Assembly: GCF_001898575.1 (NCBI RefSeq)
Contig: NZ_MKUD01000044.1
Location: forward strand, 46,350 to 103,179
DNA: 56,830 nt
Source: Spirosoma sp. 48-14
GTDB lineage: Bacteria; Bacteroidota; Bacteroidia; Cytophagales; Spirosomataceae
Direction of reading: 5' to 3'
The number at the start of each line of letters is the position of its first letter. The first letter of the stretch is position 1. The translations under genes were made by a program, and so were the position numbers. The notes below the pieces were generated by a model, which saw only the letters and a program-made list of their open reading frames with translations, had not been told where the DNA came from and did no database searches. Below, piece by piece: positions 35,904 to 44,846 of the stretch.

Positions 35904-37438
35904 ACCAGCGCCGTTACCAACAACTACTATCTCTGTGCTTCAGCGTCTGGATGATTAGTCTGGAAGCGGTGGCCCAGCAAAAACCCAATATCGTACTGAT
36001 CTATGCCGATGATTTAGGCTACGGTGATCTCAGTTGCTATGGGGCCACCCAAATCCAGACGCCCAATATTGACCGAGTTGCCCGCGAGGGACTCCGCTTT
36101 ACCAATGCCCATGCATCGTCCTCAACCTGCACGCCCTCACGCTATACACTGCTGACCGGCTCGTATGCCTGGCGGAAATCGGGAACGGGTATTGCCCCCG
36201 GTGATGCCGCTTTATTGATCCCAACCAATCGCCTAACACTGCCTGGTATTTTACAAAAAGCAGGTTATAAAACAGGCGTTGTGGGTAAATGGCATCTGGG
36301 GTTGGGCCCACAGGGTGGCCCCGACTGGAATGGCGATATCAAACCCGGTCCGCTCGAAATCGGCTTTACGTATTCTTACCTCCTCCCCGCTACCGGCGAC
36401 CGTGTGCCCTGCGTGTATGTGGAGAATCATCGGGTGGTCGGGCTAGACCCCAACGATCCCATTCAGGTAAGCTATACAACCCCCATTGGCTCCGATCCGA
36501 CTGGCAAAGCAAATCCCGAATTGCTCAAAATGACCTATTCCCACGGCCATGACCAAACCATTGTGAATGGCGTGAGTCGAATTGGGTATATGAGTGGAGG
36601 CAAATCGGCCCGGTGGGTCGATGAAACAATGACCGATGTGCTGGTAGGCAAGGTGAATCAGTTTATTGAAAATAGTAAAGCTGGGCCGTTTTTCGTTTAC
36701 TTTTCAACCCACGACATTCACGTACCACGTATGCCGAATCCTCGATTTGCGGGTAAAAGCGGGATGGGCCCACGGGGCGATGTGGTTCTGCAACTGGACT
36801 GGTGTGTGGGCGAAGTCCTGAAAACACTCGACCGATTGGGCCTTAGCCAGAACACGATGGTCATTATAAGCAGCGATAATGGCCCTGTCGTGGATGATGG
36901 CTACAATGATCAGGCGGTTGAAAAACTGGGAAACCATAAACCAGCTGGACCACTTCGCGGAGGTAAGTACAGTGCTTTCGATGCCGGAACGCGCGTACCA
37001 TTTATTGTGCGCTGGCCCGGTCAGGTCAGGCCGGGGGTTAGTGATGCGCTGGTAAGTCAGGTCGATCTGATGGCATCGTTTGCGGCACTCACGGGTCAAA
37101 CGTTGTCTAAAACTGACGCTCGGGACAGTTTCAATTCACTGGACACCTTTCTCGGAAAATCGAAAAAGAATAGAGACTATGTTATTGAACACGCACTTAA
37201 CGGAACACTTTCGATCGTTCAGAACGACTGGAAATACATTGAAGCACACGCTGGCCCTCCACACATGCAGGAAGTCAACATTGAAACGGGCTATGCACCT
37301 AATGCTCAGCTCTATAACTTAAAAAATAACCTCGGCGAAACGGTTAATCAGGCCTCTCAGCAACCAGCGCTTGCTACCAAACTAGCTGACCTGCTGAAGG
37401 CCGTCCGCGAAACCGAAGGGTATAAGAATGGACAATGA
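35900..37438 (+). CDS. secreted sulfatase (formylglycine type)
   Basis: A 512-residue alkaline-phosphatase-superfamily sulfatase. A signal peptide (LSLCFSVWMISLEAVAQQ) leads to the metal site NIVLIYADDLGYGDLSCYGA. The sulfatase signature is SSTCTPSRYTLLTGSYAWR with Cys77 as the formylglycine precursor; further active-site stretches are VGKWHLGLG and TMVIISSDNGPVVDDG, with RGGKYSAFDAGTRVPFIVRW later. It acts in the periplasm or outside the cell on sulfated carbohydrates. The 4-base ATGA overlap with the GT42-like gene indicates co-translation. The last three residues and the stop lie inside the left arm of a tandem-repeat hairpin. No sulfatase-maturating enzyme is in the window. Confidence 0.88.
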   Translation: MNQRRYQQLLSLCFSVWMISLEAVAQQKPNIVLIYADDLGYGDLSCYGATQIQTPNIDRVAREGLRFTNAHASSSTCTPSRYTLLTGSYAWRKSGTGIAPGDAALLIPTNRLTLPGILQKAGYKTGVVGKWHLGLGPQGGPDWNGDIKPGPLEIGFTYSYLLPATGDRVPCVYVENHRVVGLDPNDPIQVSYTTPIGSDPTGKANPELLKMTYSHGHDQTIVNGVSRIGYMSGGKSARWVDETMTDVLVGKVNQFIENSKAGPFFVYFSTHDIHVPRMPNPRFAGKSGMGPRGDVVLQLDWCVGEVLKTLDRLGLSQNTMVIISSDNGPVVDDGYNDQAVEKLGNHKPAGPLRGGKYSAFDAGTRVPFIVRWPGQVRPGVSDALVSQVDLMASFAALTGQTLSKTDARDSFNSLDTFLGKSKKNRDYVIEHALNGTLSIVQNDWKYIEAHAGPPHMQEVNIETGYAPNAQLYNLKNNLGETVNQASQQPALATKLADLLKAVRETEGYKNGQ

Positions 37439-37514
37439 AAAATGGGTAATGCATAATGAACAATGGTTTTCCGCATTATTCATTTTACATTATTTATTGT
37501 TCACTATGCATTAA
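37434..37514. repeat. AATGNAY-type snap-back element between sulfatase and pseB
   Basis: The left half is a purine-rich degenerate tandem of AATGNA(C/A) units, and the right half is the inverted complement type (CATTATTCATT...). It begins inside the sulfatase stop region (stop at 37436-37438) and ends about 13 nt before the pseB ATG. Pairing is imperfect. Confidence 0.6.
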
Positions 37515-37527
37515 TTAAAACACGACT

Positions 37528-38544
37528 ATGCTTGATCTAACCAATAAATCGATTCTGATTACGGGCGGTACTGGCTCATTTGGCAAGAAGTTTGTCGAAA
37601 TGATGTACCAGCGACACCCGAATCTTAAACGCTTAGTTATTTACTCCCGCGACGAACTAAAACAGTTCGAAATGTCGCAGCATTATCCGCATGCCCAGTA
37701 CAAATCTATCCGGTTTTTTATTGGGGATGTGCGCGATGCCGAACGGCTCAAACGGGCGTGCGAAGGGATAGACATCATTGTCCATGCCGCTGCTCTAAAA
37801 CAGGTACCAGCCGCCGAGTACAACCCGATGGAGTGTATCAAAACAAATGTATTCGGTGCCGAAAATGTCATCAATGCCGCCCTTGACAATGGTGTTCAGC
37901 GCGTTGTAGCCCTTTCTACGGATAAAGCAGCCGCCCCTATCAATCTCTATGGAGCTACCAAGCTCTGCTCCGATAAGTTGTTTGTAGCCGCTAACAACAT
38001 GAAAGGCAGTCGCGATCTACGGTTTTCGGTTGTTCGCTACGGCAACGTAATCGGTTCGCGGGGCTCGGTTGTCCCGTTCTTTCTCGAAAAGCGAAAAGAA
38101 GGTGTACTCCCGATCACCCACCCCGACATGACCCGTTTCAACATTTCGCTGGAAGAGGGGGTCGAAATGGTATTTCATGCACTCGAACATGCCTGGGGAG
38201 GAGAGATTTTCGTACCCAAAATTCCATCGTACCGAATCACGGATGTTGCTACGGCCATCGGTCCCGACTGCGAACAGAAATTAGTGGGTATCCGTCCAGG
38301 CGAGAAGCTACACGAGGAAATGATTACCGAAACCGACTCGCTTAATACTGTCGAGACGGATAAATATTATGTCATTACACCGTCTACGCCTACCTGGAGC
38401 ATCGACGACTATATGAAAGCATTCAACGGTCGTCAGGTAGAAATGGGCTTCAAATACAACTCCGGCACCAATACCGACTGGCTTACCATTGACCAGCTCC
38501 GAGACCAGATTCAGCAACACGTTGATCCAGATTTTAATGTATAA
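37528..38544 (+). CDS. pseB: UDP-GlcNAc 4,6-dehydratase (inverting)
   Basis: A 338-residue short-chain dehydrogenase. The Rossmann motif is ILITGGTGSFGKKFVEMMYQ, the catalytic strand carries AAALKQVPAAEYNPMECIKT, and the S/T-x-D-K...Y-x-x-x-K active-site region is LSTDKAAAPINLYGATKLCS. The AAAPINLYGATK form is the one that separates PseB from other NDP-sugar dehydratases. It makes UDP-2-acetamido-2,6-dideoxy-beta-L-arabino-hexos-4-ulose, the first step of the pseudaminic acid pathway. The stop TAA (38542-38544) lies inside a hairpin arm. Confidence 0.92.
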   Translation: MLDLTNKSILITGGTGSFGKKFVEMMYQRHPNLKRLVIYSRDELKQFEMSQHYPHAQYKSIRFFIGDVRDAERLKRACEGIDIIVHAAALKQVPAAEYNPMECIKTNVFGAENVINAALDNGVQRVVALSTDKAAAPINLYGATKLCSDKLFVAANNMKGSRDLRFSVVRYGNVIGSRGSVVPFFLEKRKEGVLPITHPDMTRFNISLEEGVEMVFHALEHAWGGEIFVPKIPSYRITDVATAIGPDCEQKLVGIRPGEKLHEEMITETDSLNTVETDKYYVITPSTPTWSIDDYMKAFNGRQVEMGFKYNSGTNTDWLTIDQLRDQIQQHVDPDFNV

Positions 38545-38613
38545 TGTAAAATGAAGAATGCATAATTGGCTAGTCCCATTTCATTGTTCATTATTCATTA
38601 ACCATTATTCATT
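38536..38613. repeat. AATGNAY-type snap-back element between pseB and pseC
   Basis: The left arm 38536-38559 and right arm 38590-38613 pair at 19 of 24 positions. The pseB stop is in the left arm, and the pseC ATG at 38616 comes 2 nt after the right arm. Confidence 0.75.
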
Positions 38614-38615
38614 TT

Positions 38616-39788
38616 ATGAATCCTATTCCCTACGGCCGCCAGCATATTACGGACGACGATATTAATGCCGTTGCCAACGTTTTGCGCGGCCCTTTTCTGA
38701 CGCAGGGGCCGCACATTACAGCGTTCGAATCGGCCTTTGCAGCGTATATCGGATGTCAGTATGCGGTTGCCGTCGCTAACGGAACGGCTGCGCTGCACCT
38801 GGCTTGTATGGCGTTGGGAGTTACCGAAGGCACACGGGTCATTACAACGCCAATCACATTTTCGGCCTCTGCCAACTGCATTCGTTATTGCGGGGGAGAG
38901 GTGTATTTCGCCGATATTGACCCCAAAACCGCTGTACTCGACATACATGCCGTAAGGTCGCTTCTTGAGCAACATCCCAAAGGATACTTTTCCGGTATCA
39001 TCCCGGTCGATTTTGCCGGTTATCCGGTCGATTTAGCTGAGTTTCGGGCGCTGGCCGATGAATACGGTTTATGGATTCTGGAAGATGCCTGTCATGCGCC
39101 GGGTGGTTCATTTACCGATCCAGCCGGTACAGTGCATCGGTGTGGTGATGGGTCGCTGGCTGAGTTAGCCATTTTTAGTTTTCACCCAGTCAAACATATT
39201 GCGGCTGGCGAAGGTGGTATGATTACTACCAACGACGAAGGCTTGTACAAACACCTGCTTCGGCTGCGCACCCACGGCATTACCAATAAACCTGACGAAC
39301 TGGTTGAACCCTACCTCGGTGAGCCAGAGCGGGGAGGCTGGTACATGCAGTTACAGGAGCTGGGCTATAACTACCGACTGACCGATATGCAGGCAGCGTT
39401 AGGGATGAGCCAGTTGAACCGGGCCGATAGCATGATGACCCGTCGGCAGGAGATTGCCAAACGTTATGACGAAGCCTTCGCCGGAACCGGAGTGACTACA
39501 ATAGAACCTCCAGCCAACGGCATCCATGCCTACCATCTGTACGTTATTCAGGTAGACGACCGCAAAGGGTTGTACGACTTTCTGCGGACAAAACAGATCA
39601 TGGCACAGGTCCATTACATACCCGTACACCTGATGCCCTACTACCGGCAGTTTGGCTGGAAACCGGGCGATTTCCCCAAAGCCGAACATTACTATGCCCG
39701 CTGCCTAAGCCTACCCATGTTCCCGACCCTAACCGATGCGGAACAGGAGTATGTCATTGCCTGCGTCAACGAATTTATGGGCTTATGA
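38616..39788 (+). CDS. pseC: UDP-4-amino-sugar aminotransferase
   Basis: A 390-residue PLP-dependent enzyme of the DegT/DnrJ/EryC1 family. It shows PYGRQHITDDDINAVANVLR, the cofactor region NGTAALHLACMALGVTEGTR, the D-x-x-H motif LEDACHAPGG, the PLP Lys in FSFHPVKHIAAGEGG, and the substrate tail GYNYRLTDMQAALGMSQL. PseC transfers an amino group to the 4-keto sugar made by PseB. The gene overlaps pseF by 4 bases (ATGA), consistent with co-translation. Alternatives in the family exist, but its position directly after pseB fixes the role well. Confidence 0.9.
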   Translation: MNPIPYGRQHITDDDINAVANVLRGPFLTQGPHITAFESAFAAYIGCQYAVAVANGTAALHLACMALGVTEGTRVITTPITFSASANCIRYCGGEVYFADIDPKTAVLDIHAVRSLLEQHPKGYFSGIIPVDFAGYPVDLAEFRALADEYGLWILEDACHAPGGSFTDPAGTVHRCGDGSLAELAIFSFHPVKHIAAGEGGMITTNDEGLYKHLLRLRTHGITNKPDELVEPYLGEPERGGWYMQLQELGYNYRLTDMQAALGMSQLNRADSMMTRRQEIAKRYDEAFAGTGVTTIEPPANGIHAYHLYVIQVDDRKGLYDFLRTKQIMAQVHYIPVHLMPYYRQFGWKPGDFPKAEHYYARCLSLPMFPTLTDAEQEYVIACVNEFMGL

Positions 39789-40474
39789 GCGCGGTGGCTA
39801 TCATTACGGCCCGAGGTGGCAGCAAACGGATACCCCGCAAAAACATCCGCTCTTTTCTGGGCAAACCAATTATCGCGTATGCCATTCAGGCAGCGCGCGA
39901 ATCTGGTTTGTTTGATGAGGTGATGGTGTCGACCGATGATACTGAAATTGCGTCTATCAGTCAGGAATGCGGTGCATCAGTTCCCTTTTTACGCCGAGCC
40001 GAAACAGCCGATGACTATGCGACAACAGCCGATGTGCTGCGGGAAGTCCTAAGCCAGTATGAAGACCAGGGGCGATCCTTCGAGTATGCCTGTTGCCTAT
40101 ATCCTACGGCTCCGTTTGTGACGCCCAGGCTGCTTAAACAGGCATTTTCAAAGCTTACCGACCATCCGTTCGATACCGTCTATCCGGTTCAGCCGTTCAG
40201 TTTTCCCATTCAACGGGCAGTCCGGTTGCACGACTCGAAAGTGGCCTGGTTTCATCCTGAGTACGCCCTCACCCGCTCGCAGGATTTGGAACCTGCTTAT
40301 CATGATGCCGGCCAGTTTTATTTTTTCAACGTGACGGCCTTTCAGCAAAACCATCGACTCATCACCGACAACTCAGGGGGTATTGTCATTTCAGAACTGG
40401 GAGCCCACGACATCGATAACGAAGCGGACTGGCAAATCGCCGAGATAAAATTTAAAATGTATAATGAACAATAA
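39785..40474 (+). CDS. pseF: CMP-pseudaminic acid cytidylyltransferase
   Basis: A 229-residue nucleotidyltransferase of the CMP-NeuAc synthetase family. The nucleotide-binding start VAIITARGGSKRIPRKNIRS is followed by DEVMVSTDDTEIASISQE, and TADVLREVLSQY and ACCLYPTAPFVTP give the P-loop and acceptor region. It activates pseudaminic acid as the CMP sugar, the last step before transfer. The last five residues (MYNEQ) and the stop are encoded within the left arm of a tandem-repeat hairpin, so the C-terminus may vary between strains. Confidence 0.88.
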   Translation: MSAVAIITARGGSKRIPRKNIRSFLGKPIIAYAIQAARESGLFDEVMVSTDDTEIASISQECGASVPFLRRAETADDYATTADVLREVLSQYEDQGRSFEYACCLYPTAPFVTPRLLKQAFSKLTDHPFDTVYPVQPFSFPIQRAVRLHDSKVAWFHPEYALTRSQDLEPAYHDAGQFYFFNVTAFQQNHRLITDNSGGIVISELGAHDIDNEADWQIAEIKFKMYNEQ

Positions 40475-40523
40475 ACAATGTAATGTTAGGATTCACTACA
40501 TTATCCATTGTTCATTATGCATT
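40456..40523. repeat. AATGNAY-type snap-back element between pseF and pseG
   Basis: The left arm 40456-40485 pairs with the right arm 40494-40523 at 25 of 30 positions around an 8-nt loop. The pseF stop (40472-40474) lies in the left arm, and pseG starts 6 nt after the right arm. Confidence 0.8.
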
Positions 40524-40528
40524 GATTT

Positions 40529-41560
40529 ATGAGTCGACTACTTTTTCGAGCGGATGGAAATGCTCAGATCGGGCTTGGGCATGTGATGCGTTGTCTGGCG
40601 CTGGCCAATATGCTTAAAGACGATTTTTCGATACGTTTTGCCATCGTGGAGCCCACTTACGCCATCCAAAGTCAGATCGAAGCGGCTGGCGTTGTTGTTT
40701 TATCATTGCCAGCGTCAGACTCCCAGTTGGCATTCATCAACCAGATTGCAGCAGATGAAATCGTCGTGCTGGATGGCTACACATTTGATGAAGCCTTTCA
40801 GCGTTCAGTGCGTTCAAAAGCCCGTAAACTGGTGTTTATCGATGATCTGGTTACGGGCCGTCAGGTAGCGGATGTGGTTATCAATCATGCAGGTGGCGTT
40901 TCGCCTGATGAGTACGATGCTGAACCCTATACGCAATTCTGTCTGGGTCCGCATTACGCCATGCTGCGACCCGAGTTTCTTAGACTAGAAGGGTTTGCTA
41001 AACCTTCCGTCGATGGACCTATTTTTGTCAGTCTGGGTGGTGCCGATCCTGAAAACCGATCACTTACAGTTTTGCAGGGTATTCAAAAAGTAGATGACCA
41101 TTTACCTGTTCAGATCGTTTTAGGGCCACTTCACCCTAATCGACCAGCGATTGAAGCGTTTCAGTCGCAGCTACCCAATCTGACCATTCTACAAAATCGC
41201 AGTGCCAGTCAGATGGTTGATACGTTACAAGCGTGCAGTCTGGCCATTACGGCTAGTAGTACCATCAGTTATGAAGTGTGCGCTATGAACCGCCCATTGA
41301 TCGCTGTCGTAACAGCCGACAACCAGGCCCGTCTGGCCCGGTTCCTGTCTGAAGAAAAACTAGCCGTGTCCGTACTTTTTACCACCTATCTGACAACTCA
41401 GATTCCCGTTCTGGGCCTGGACGAGCAAATTCGATTAGCCATTCAGTCTATCCAGCCGACCAGTGAAATCGTTAGCAATTCCCTACTGGCTCAACGTCAT
41501 TTTTTCGATGGGCAATCACCCAGTCGTTTTCGTGCATTATTTCGAAATTTAAGTGCTTAA
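40529..41560 (+). CDS. pseG: UDP-2,4-diacetamido-2,4,6-trideoxy-altropyranose hydrolase
   Basis: A 343-residue GT-B-fold enzyme. It starts LLFRADGNAQIGLGHVMRCL, with the catalytic His in GLGHVMRCLALANML, and has the UDP-binding pattern IFVSLGGADPENRSLTVLQG plus ITASSTISYEVCAMNRPLIA in the C-terminal domain. PseG removes UDP to give free 6-deoxy-AltdiNAc for PseI. It follows pseF after a hairpin spacer. Matches in length (about 340) and motifs to the MurG-like PseG family are good. Confidence 0.88.
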   Translation: MSRLLFRADGNAQIGLGHVMRCLALANMLKDDFSIRFAIVEPTYAIQSQIEAAGVVVLSLPASDSQLAFINQIAADEIVVLDGYTFDEAFQRSVRSKARKLVFIDDLVTGRQVADVVINHAGGVSPDEYDAEPYTQFCLGPHYAMLRPEFLRLEGFAKPSVDGPIFVSLGGADPENRSLTVLQGIQKVDDHLPVQIVLGPLHPNRPAIEAFQSQLPNLTILQNRSASQMVDTLQACSLAITASSTISYEVCAMNRPLIAVVTADNQARLARFLSEEKLAVSVLFTTYLTTQIPVLGLDEQIRLAIQSIQPTSEIVSNSLLAQRHFFDGQSPSRFRALFRNLSA

Positions 41561-41586
41561 TTCGAGCAAACGTTTGCGAATCAGCT

Positions 41587-42108
41587 ATGCTTACTTATCG
41601 CACTGCCCGCCCTACCGATGCCCAGCTTTATTTCGACTGGGCCAATGATCCTGATACCCGGCGGCAGTCGTTCAATTCAGCCCCGATTTCATTGGAAACG
41701 CATACGGCCTGGTTTACGCATAAATTAGCCGACCCCAATGCCCTGCTGCTCCTTTTTTTGAGCGATACCGGACAAGCTGTTGGTCAGGTGCGCTTCGAGC
41801 GAACGCCCGTGGCCGATATGCCCGACGAAATCATCATTAGCCTCTCGATTGACGCAAATTACCGGGGGAAAGGCCTGGCTCCTCAACTCATCCGCCAGGC
41901 GTGTTTTATTTGCCGGGAACGCTGGGAAGCCGTTACCATTCATGCATACATTAAACCGGATAATCAGGCCTCCATACGAGCCTTTGAACGGGCCGGTTTC
42001 AGATTGTCAGGTGAAAACGGTAAATTTGGGGATTCCAGCCCATCTTCATCAGGCCGGATCACATCAGGCCAGCCAACGCAAAGCCTGCTTTATATAAACA
42101 GTCAATGA
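41587..42108 (+). CDS. pseH: UDP-4-amino-sugar N-acetyltransferase (GNAT)
   Basis: A 173-residue GNAT enzyme. The acetyl-CoA-binding pattern is IIISLSIDANYRGKGLAPQL (R/Q-x-x-G-x-A type), followed by AYIKPDNQASIRAFERAGFR. It begins LTYRTARPTDAQLYFDWAND, as do PseH-like proteins. In this operon it should acetylate the 4-amino group made by PseC. Its role is set mainly by position, since all other pathway steps are present and this is the only GNAT between pseB and pseI. It overlaps pseI by 4 bases. Confidence 0.75.
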   Translation: MLTYRTARPTDAQLYFDWANDPDTRRQSFNSAPISLETHTAWFTHKLADPNALLLLFLSDTGQAVGQVRFERTPVADMPDEIIISLSIDANYRGKGLAPQLIRQACFICRERWEAVTIHAYIKPDNQASIRAFERAGFRLSGENGKFGDSSPSSSGRITSGQPTQSLLYINSQ

Positions 42109-43172
42109 GTAGTACTCAACCGATTCAGGTTGCCCACTATACAATCAGCCCCAAGCATCGTCCGTTTGTTATCGCCGAGATGTCGGGTAATCATAACCAG
42201 TCGCTGGAGCGGGCGCTGGAAATTGTCGATGCCGTAGCCGATGCGGGTGCCCATGCGCTTAAACTCCAGACCTACACCCCCGATACCATCACCTTTAATG
42301 GAGGGTCGGAGGAGTTTTACATTCGGGATGCCAAATCGCTCTGGGCCGACAAAAATCTGTATAAGCTGTATAAAGAAGCCTATACGCCCTGGGAATGGCA
42401 CAAGCCTATTTTTGAACACGCCCAGCAGCGAGGGATGATTGCGTTCAGCTCGCCCTTCGATACGACCGCCGTCGATTTTCTGGAATCACTAAACGTGCCC
42501 CTCTACAAAATCGCATCGTTTGAAAATACCGACCATATCCTGCTCAAAAAAGTAGCGCAAACGGGCAAGCCAGTCATTATGAGTACAGGTGTAGCTTCGG
42601 TAGCCGATCTCGACGAATCCGTTAACGTACTCCGGGCAAACGGTTGCAAAGACCTCGTGCTGCTCAAGTGCACCAGTACCTATCCGGCCACGCCCGAAAG
42701 TACCAACCTACTCACCATTCCACACATGCGTGACCTGTTCGACGTACCAGTAGGGCTGTCGGATCACACAATGGGCATTGGTGCAGCCGTAGCGGCCGTT
42801 GCTTTGGGAGCGGTAGTCCTCGAAAAACACGTTACGCTACGCCGGGCCGACGGTGGTGTCGACTCCGCTTTTTCGCTGGAGCCCGACGAGCTAAAAAGCC
42901 TGGTCATCGAAACCGAACGGGCGTATCTGGCTATGGGACAGGTGAGTTATACACTTACCCCTAAAGAAGAGAAAAGCCTTCAATTCAAACGGTCGCTGTA
43001 TGTCGTACACGACATGAAAGCGGGCGAGCAGTTCACGTCTGAAAATGTCCGTAGCATTCGTCCGGCAAACGGCCTGCATACACGCTATTACGAAACCATC
43101 CTCGGCAAAACCGCCACACAAAACATCACCGCAGGCACAGCCCTTAGCTGGAATTTAATTGCGAAAGAGTGA
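42105..43172 (+). CDS. pseI: pseudaminic acid synthase
   Basis: A 355-residue NeuB-family enzyme that condenses 6-deoxy-AltdiNAc with phosphoenolpyruvate. The TIM barrel shows PFVIAEMSGNHNQSLERALE (the SGNHN form is typical of PseI), KLQTYTPDTITFNGG, FDTTAVDFLESLNVPLYKIA, LLKCTSTYPATP and GLSDHTMGIGAAVAAVALGA. The C-terminal SAF (antifreeze-like) domain is RSLYVVHDMKAGEQFTSENV onward. The last residues A-K-E and the stop lie in the left arm of the octamer hairpin element B. Start by ATGA overlap with pseH. Confidence 0.92.
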   Translation: MSSTQPIQVAHYTISPKHRPFVIAEMSGNHNQSLERALEIVDAVADAGAHALKLQTYTPDTITFNGGSEEFYIRDAKSLWADKNLYKLYKEAYTPWEWHKPIFEHAQQRGMIAFSSPFDTTAVDFLESLNVPLYKIASFENTDHILLKKVAQTGKPVIMSTGVASVADLDESVNVLRANGCKDLVLLKCTSTYPATPESTNLLTIPHMRDLFDVPVGLSDHTMGIGAAVAAVALGAVVLEKHVTLRRADGGVDSAFSLEPDELKSLVIETERAYLAMGQVSYTLTPKEEKSLQFKRSLYVVHDMKAGEQFTSENVRSIRPANGLHTRYYETILGKTATQNITAGTALSWNLIAKE

Positions 43173-43240
43173 AAGAGTGAAAGAGCGAATTGCTGCCGGA
43201 TGGCATTTCGCTCTTTCACTCTTTCACTCTTTCGCTCATT
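43161..43240. repeat. octamer snap-back element B (pseI to flippase)
   Basis: Left arm 43161-43190 of GAAAGAGT/C units, right arm 43205-43240 inverted. The pseI stop (43170-43172) is in the left arm; the flippase ATG is 5 nt after the right arm. The 16-nt loop (43191-43206) is the exact reverse complement of the loop of element C. Confidence 0.9.
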
Positions 43241-43245
43241 GAAAA

Positions 43246-44748
43246 ATGGGTATCATTAAACGGCAAACCATTCAGAGTTCCATTTATGCCTACGCGGGTG
43301 TAGCCGTTGGATTTTTGACGCAGGGGGTTTTCTTTCCGAATATATTTCAGGGGACGCAGGTTGTTGGGCTGTTAACGTTATTGATTTCGCTATCGCAGGT
43401 TCTCGCTCAGGCCTCTAATTTGGGACTAAATGGAGCAGGAGGCCGCTATTTTCCTTTTTTCCGAAATACCGAGCGCCAACACAATGGGTATCTGCTCATC
43501 GCCTGTCTGACTACACTAGCTGGCTTCTGTCTTTGTGCATTCGTCCTGTGGCTGGCTCGTCCGTGGGTCATTGAGTGGTATCAAAAAGATTCGGCTCTGT
43601 TCGTTGAATATTATTACCTGCTGATCCCACTGACGCTGTTTACCGTCTATTTCACCGTATTCGACAACTATGCCCGGTTGCTGTACGATCCAGTTACGGG
43701 CACCATTCTGCAACAGTTCGTACAACGGATTCTCATCCTGCTGGCCGGTGGTTTATATTGGTTAGGCTGGGTTACGTTACCACAATTTCTGGGTGTGTGG
43801 CTGTTATCGTTTCTGGTTCCGCTACTCGTCATGATGATCAGCGTTGCCCGCGACGAAGCTCTGTTTTTTAGCCGTCGGTTCGTCGCTGTAGATGCAACGT
43901 TGCGTCGAAATCTGATGCGCTATGCGGGTATCACGCTTACGTCGGCTCTATCGACTCAGATCGTCTGGACCATCGACAAAGTGATGATTAATAGCAAACA
44001 GGGTTTGGGCGACACGGGTATTTACGGAACGGCCTCGTATTTTGCGGCTGTGATTGCTATTCCAGCTACGATGCTCTACAAGGTTTCGGGAACCCTCATT
44101 GCCGAATCCTGGAAAACCAACGATCTGCAAAACATAGCTATGATTTACCGCAAAAGCTGCCTGAATCAGCTTATTGCAGGTTGCCTGGTATTTGTTGGGG
44201 TAGCGGCTAATCTGTCGAATGTATTTCGATTTCTCCCTGCCGATTATGCCGCTGGTTACTATGTCATCTTGTGGTTGGGGCTGGGTAAACTGATCGATAT
44301 GGCTACAGGTGTAAACGGCATTATTCTGAATACCTCGCGCTTTTACGCCTACGACTCGGCTTTTTTTGTTGTACTCATTTTTATTACCATTGGCGCGAAT
44401 ATCTATTTAATACCTCGTTTTGGCATCAATGGAGCGGCTATTGGGGCTGCGCTGGCTACGTTTCTGTATAATTTTGTTCGGACGCTGTTTGTCGGCATCG
44501 CCTTTAAATTACAGCCTTTTACCTGGCGAAATTTGGTCGTTATTATCCTGGCGTTGGTTGTTTGGTGGGTATCGTTACAAATCCCCTACCCGACTGCCGA
44601 TGCTCCCAAATGGAAAGTCATTCTCGACGTAGCCTGGCGTTCTACGCTGATTACTAGTCTGTTTGGTGGATTCGTTATTGGGTTGAAGTTATCGACGGAT
44701 ATCAACGAAACAGTAACCGGATTGCTAAAGCGATTTATACCTAAGTAA
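43246..44748 (+). CDS. Wzx-type oligosaccharide flippase
   Basis: A 500-residue polytopic membrane protein with about 12-14 helices, with the MOP-superfamily start IIKRQTIQSSIYAYAGVAVG and GFLTQGVFFPNIFQ, internal SLSQVLAQASNLGLNGAGGR and ITLTSALSTQIVWTIDKVMI, and a late helix LIPRFGINGAAIGAALATFL. This is the pattern of polysaccharide-biosynthesis flippases that move lipid-linked glycans across the inner membrane. Its place after pseI and before glycan-modifying genes fits export of a pseudaminic-acid-containing glycan. Matching ligase or polymerase genes are not visible in this window. Confidence 0.85.
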   Translation: MGIIKRQTIQSSIYAYAGVAVGFLTQGVFFPNIFQGTQVVGLLTLLISLSQVLAQASNLGLNGAGGRYFPFFRNTERQHNGYLLIACLTTLAGFCLCAFVLWLARPWVIEWYQKDSALFVEYYYLLIPLTLFTVYFTVFDNYARLLYDPVTGTILQQFVQRILILLAGGLYWLGWVTLPQFLGVWLLSFLVPLLVMMISVARDEALFFSRRFVAVDATLRRNLMRYAGITLTSALSTQIVWTIDKVMINSKQGLGDTGIYGTASYFAAVIAIPATMLYKVSGTLIAESWKTNDLQNIAMIYRKSCLNQLIAGCLVFVGVAANLSNVFRFLPADYAAGYYVILWLGLGKLIDMATGVNGIILNTSRFYAYDSAFFVVLIFITIGANIYLIPRFGINGAAIGAALATFLYNFVRTLFVGIAFKLQPFTWRNLVVIILALVVWWVSLQIPYPTADAPKWKVILDVAWRSTLITSLFGGFVIGLKLSTDINETVTGLLKRFIPK

Positions 44749-44749
44749 A

Positions 44750-44841
44750 TGTTATAACACGGAGATTCATCGAGAAAAGGAGATACACAAAGAAAACGCT
44801 GTGCTTCATCCATTCCTCAAAGAACCTCTGTGCAACCAGAT
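44750..44841. repeat. degenerate inverted tandem region between flippase and FkbM gene
   Basis: The left part carries CACGGAGA-type purine units and the right part CCTCTGTG-type complementary units. Pairing is weaker than in the octamer elements, and the boundaries are approximate. Confidence 0.4.
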
Positions 44842-44846
44842 AGCTT

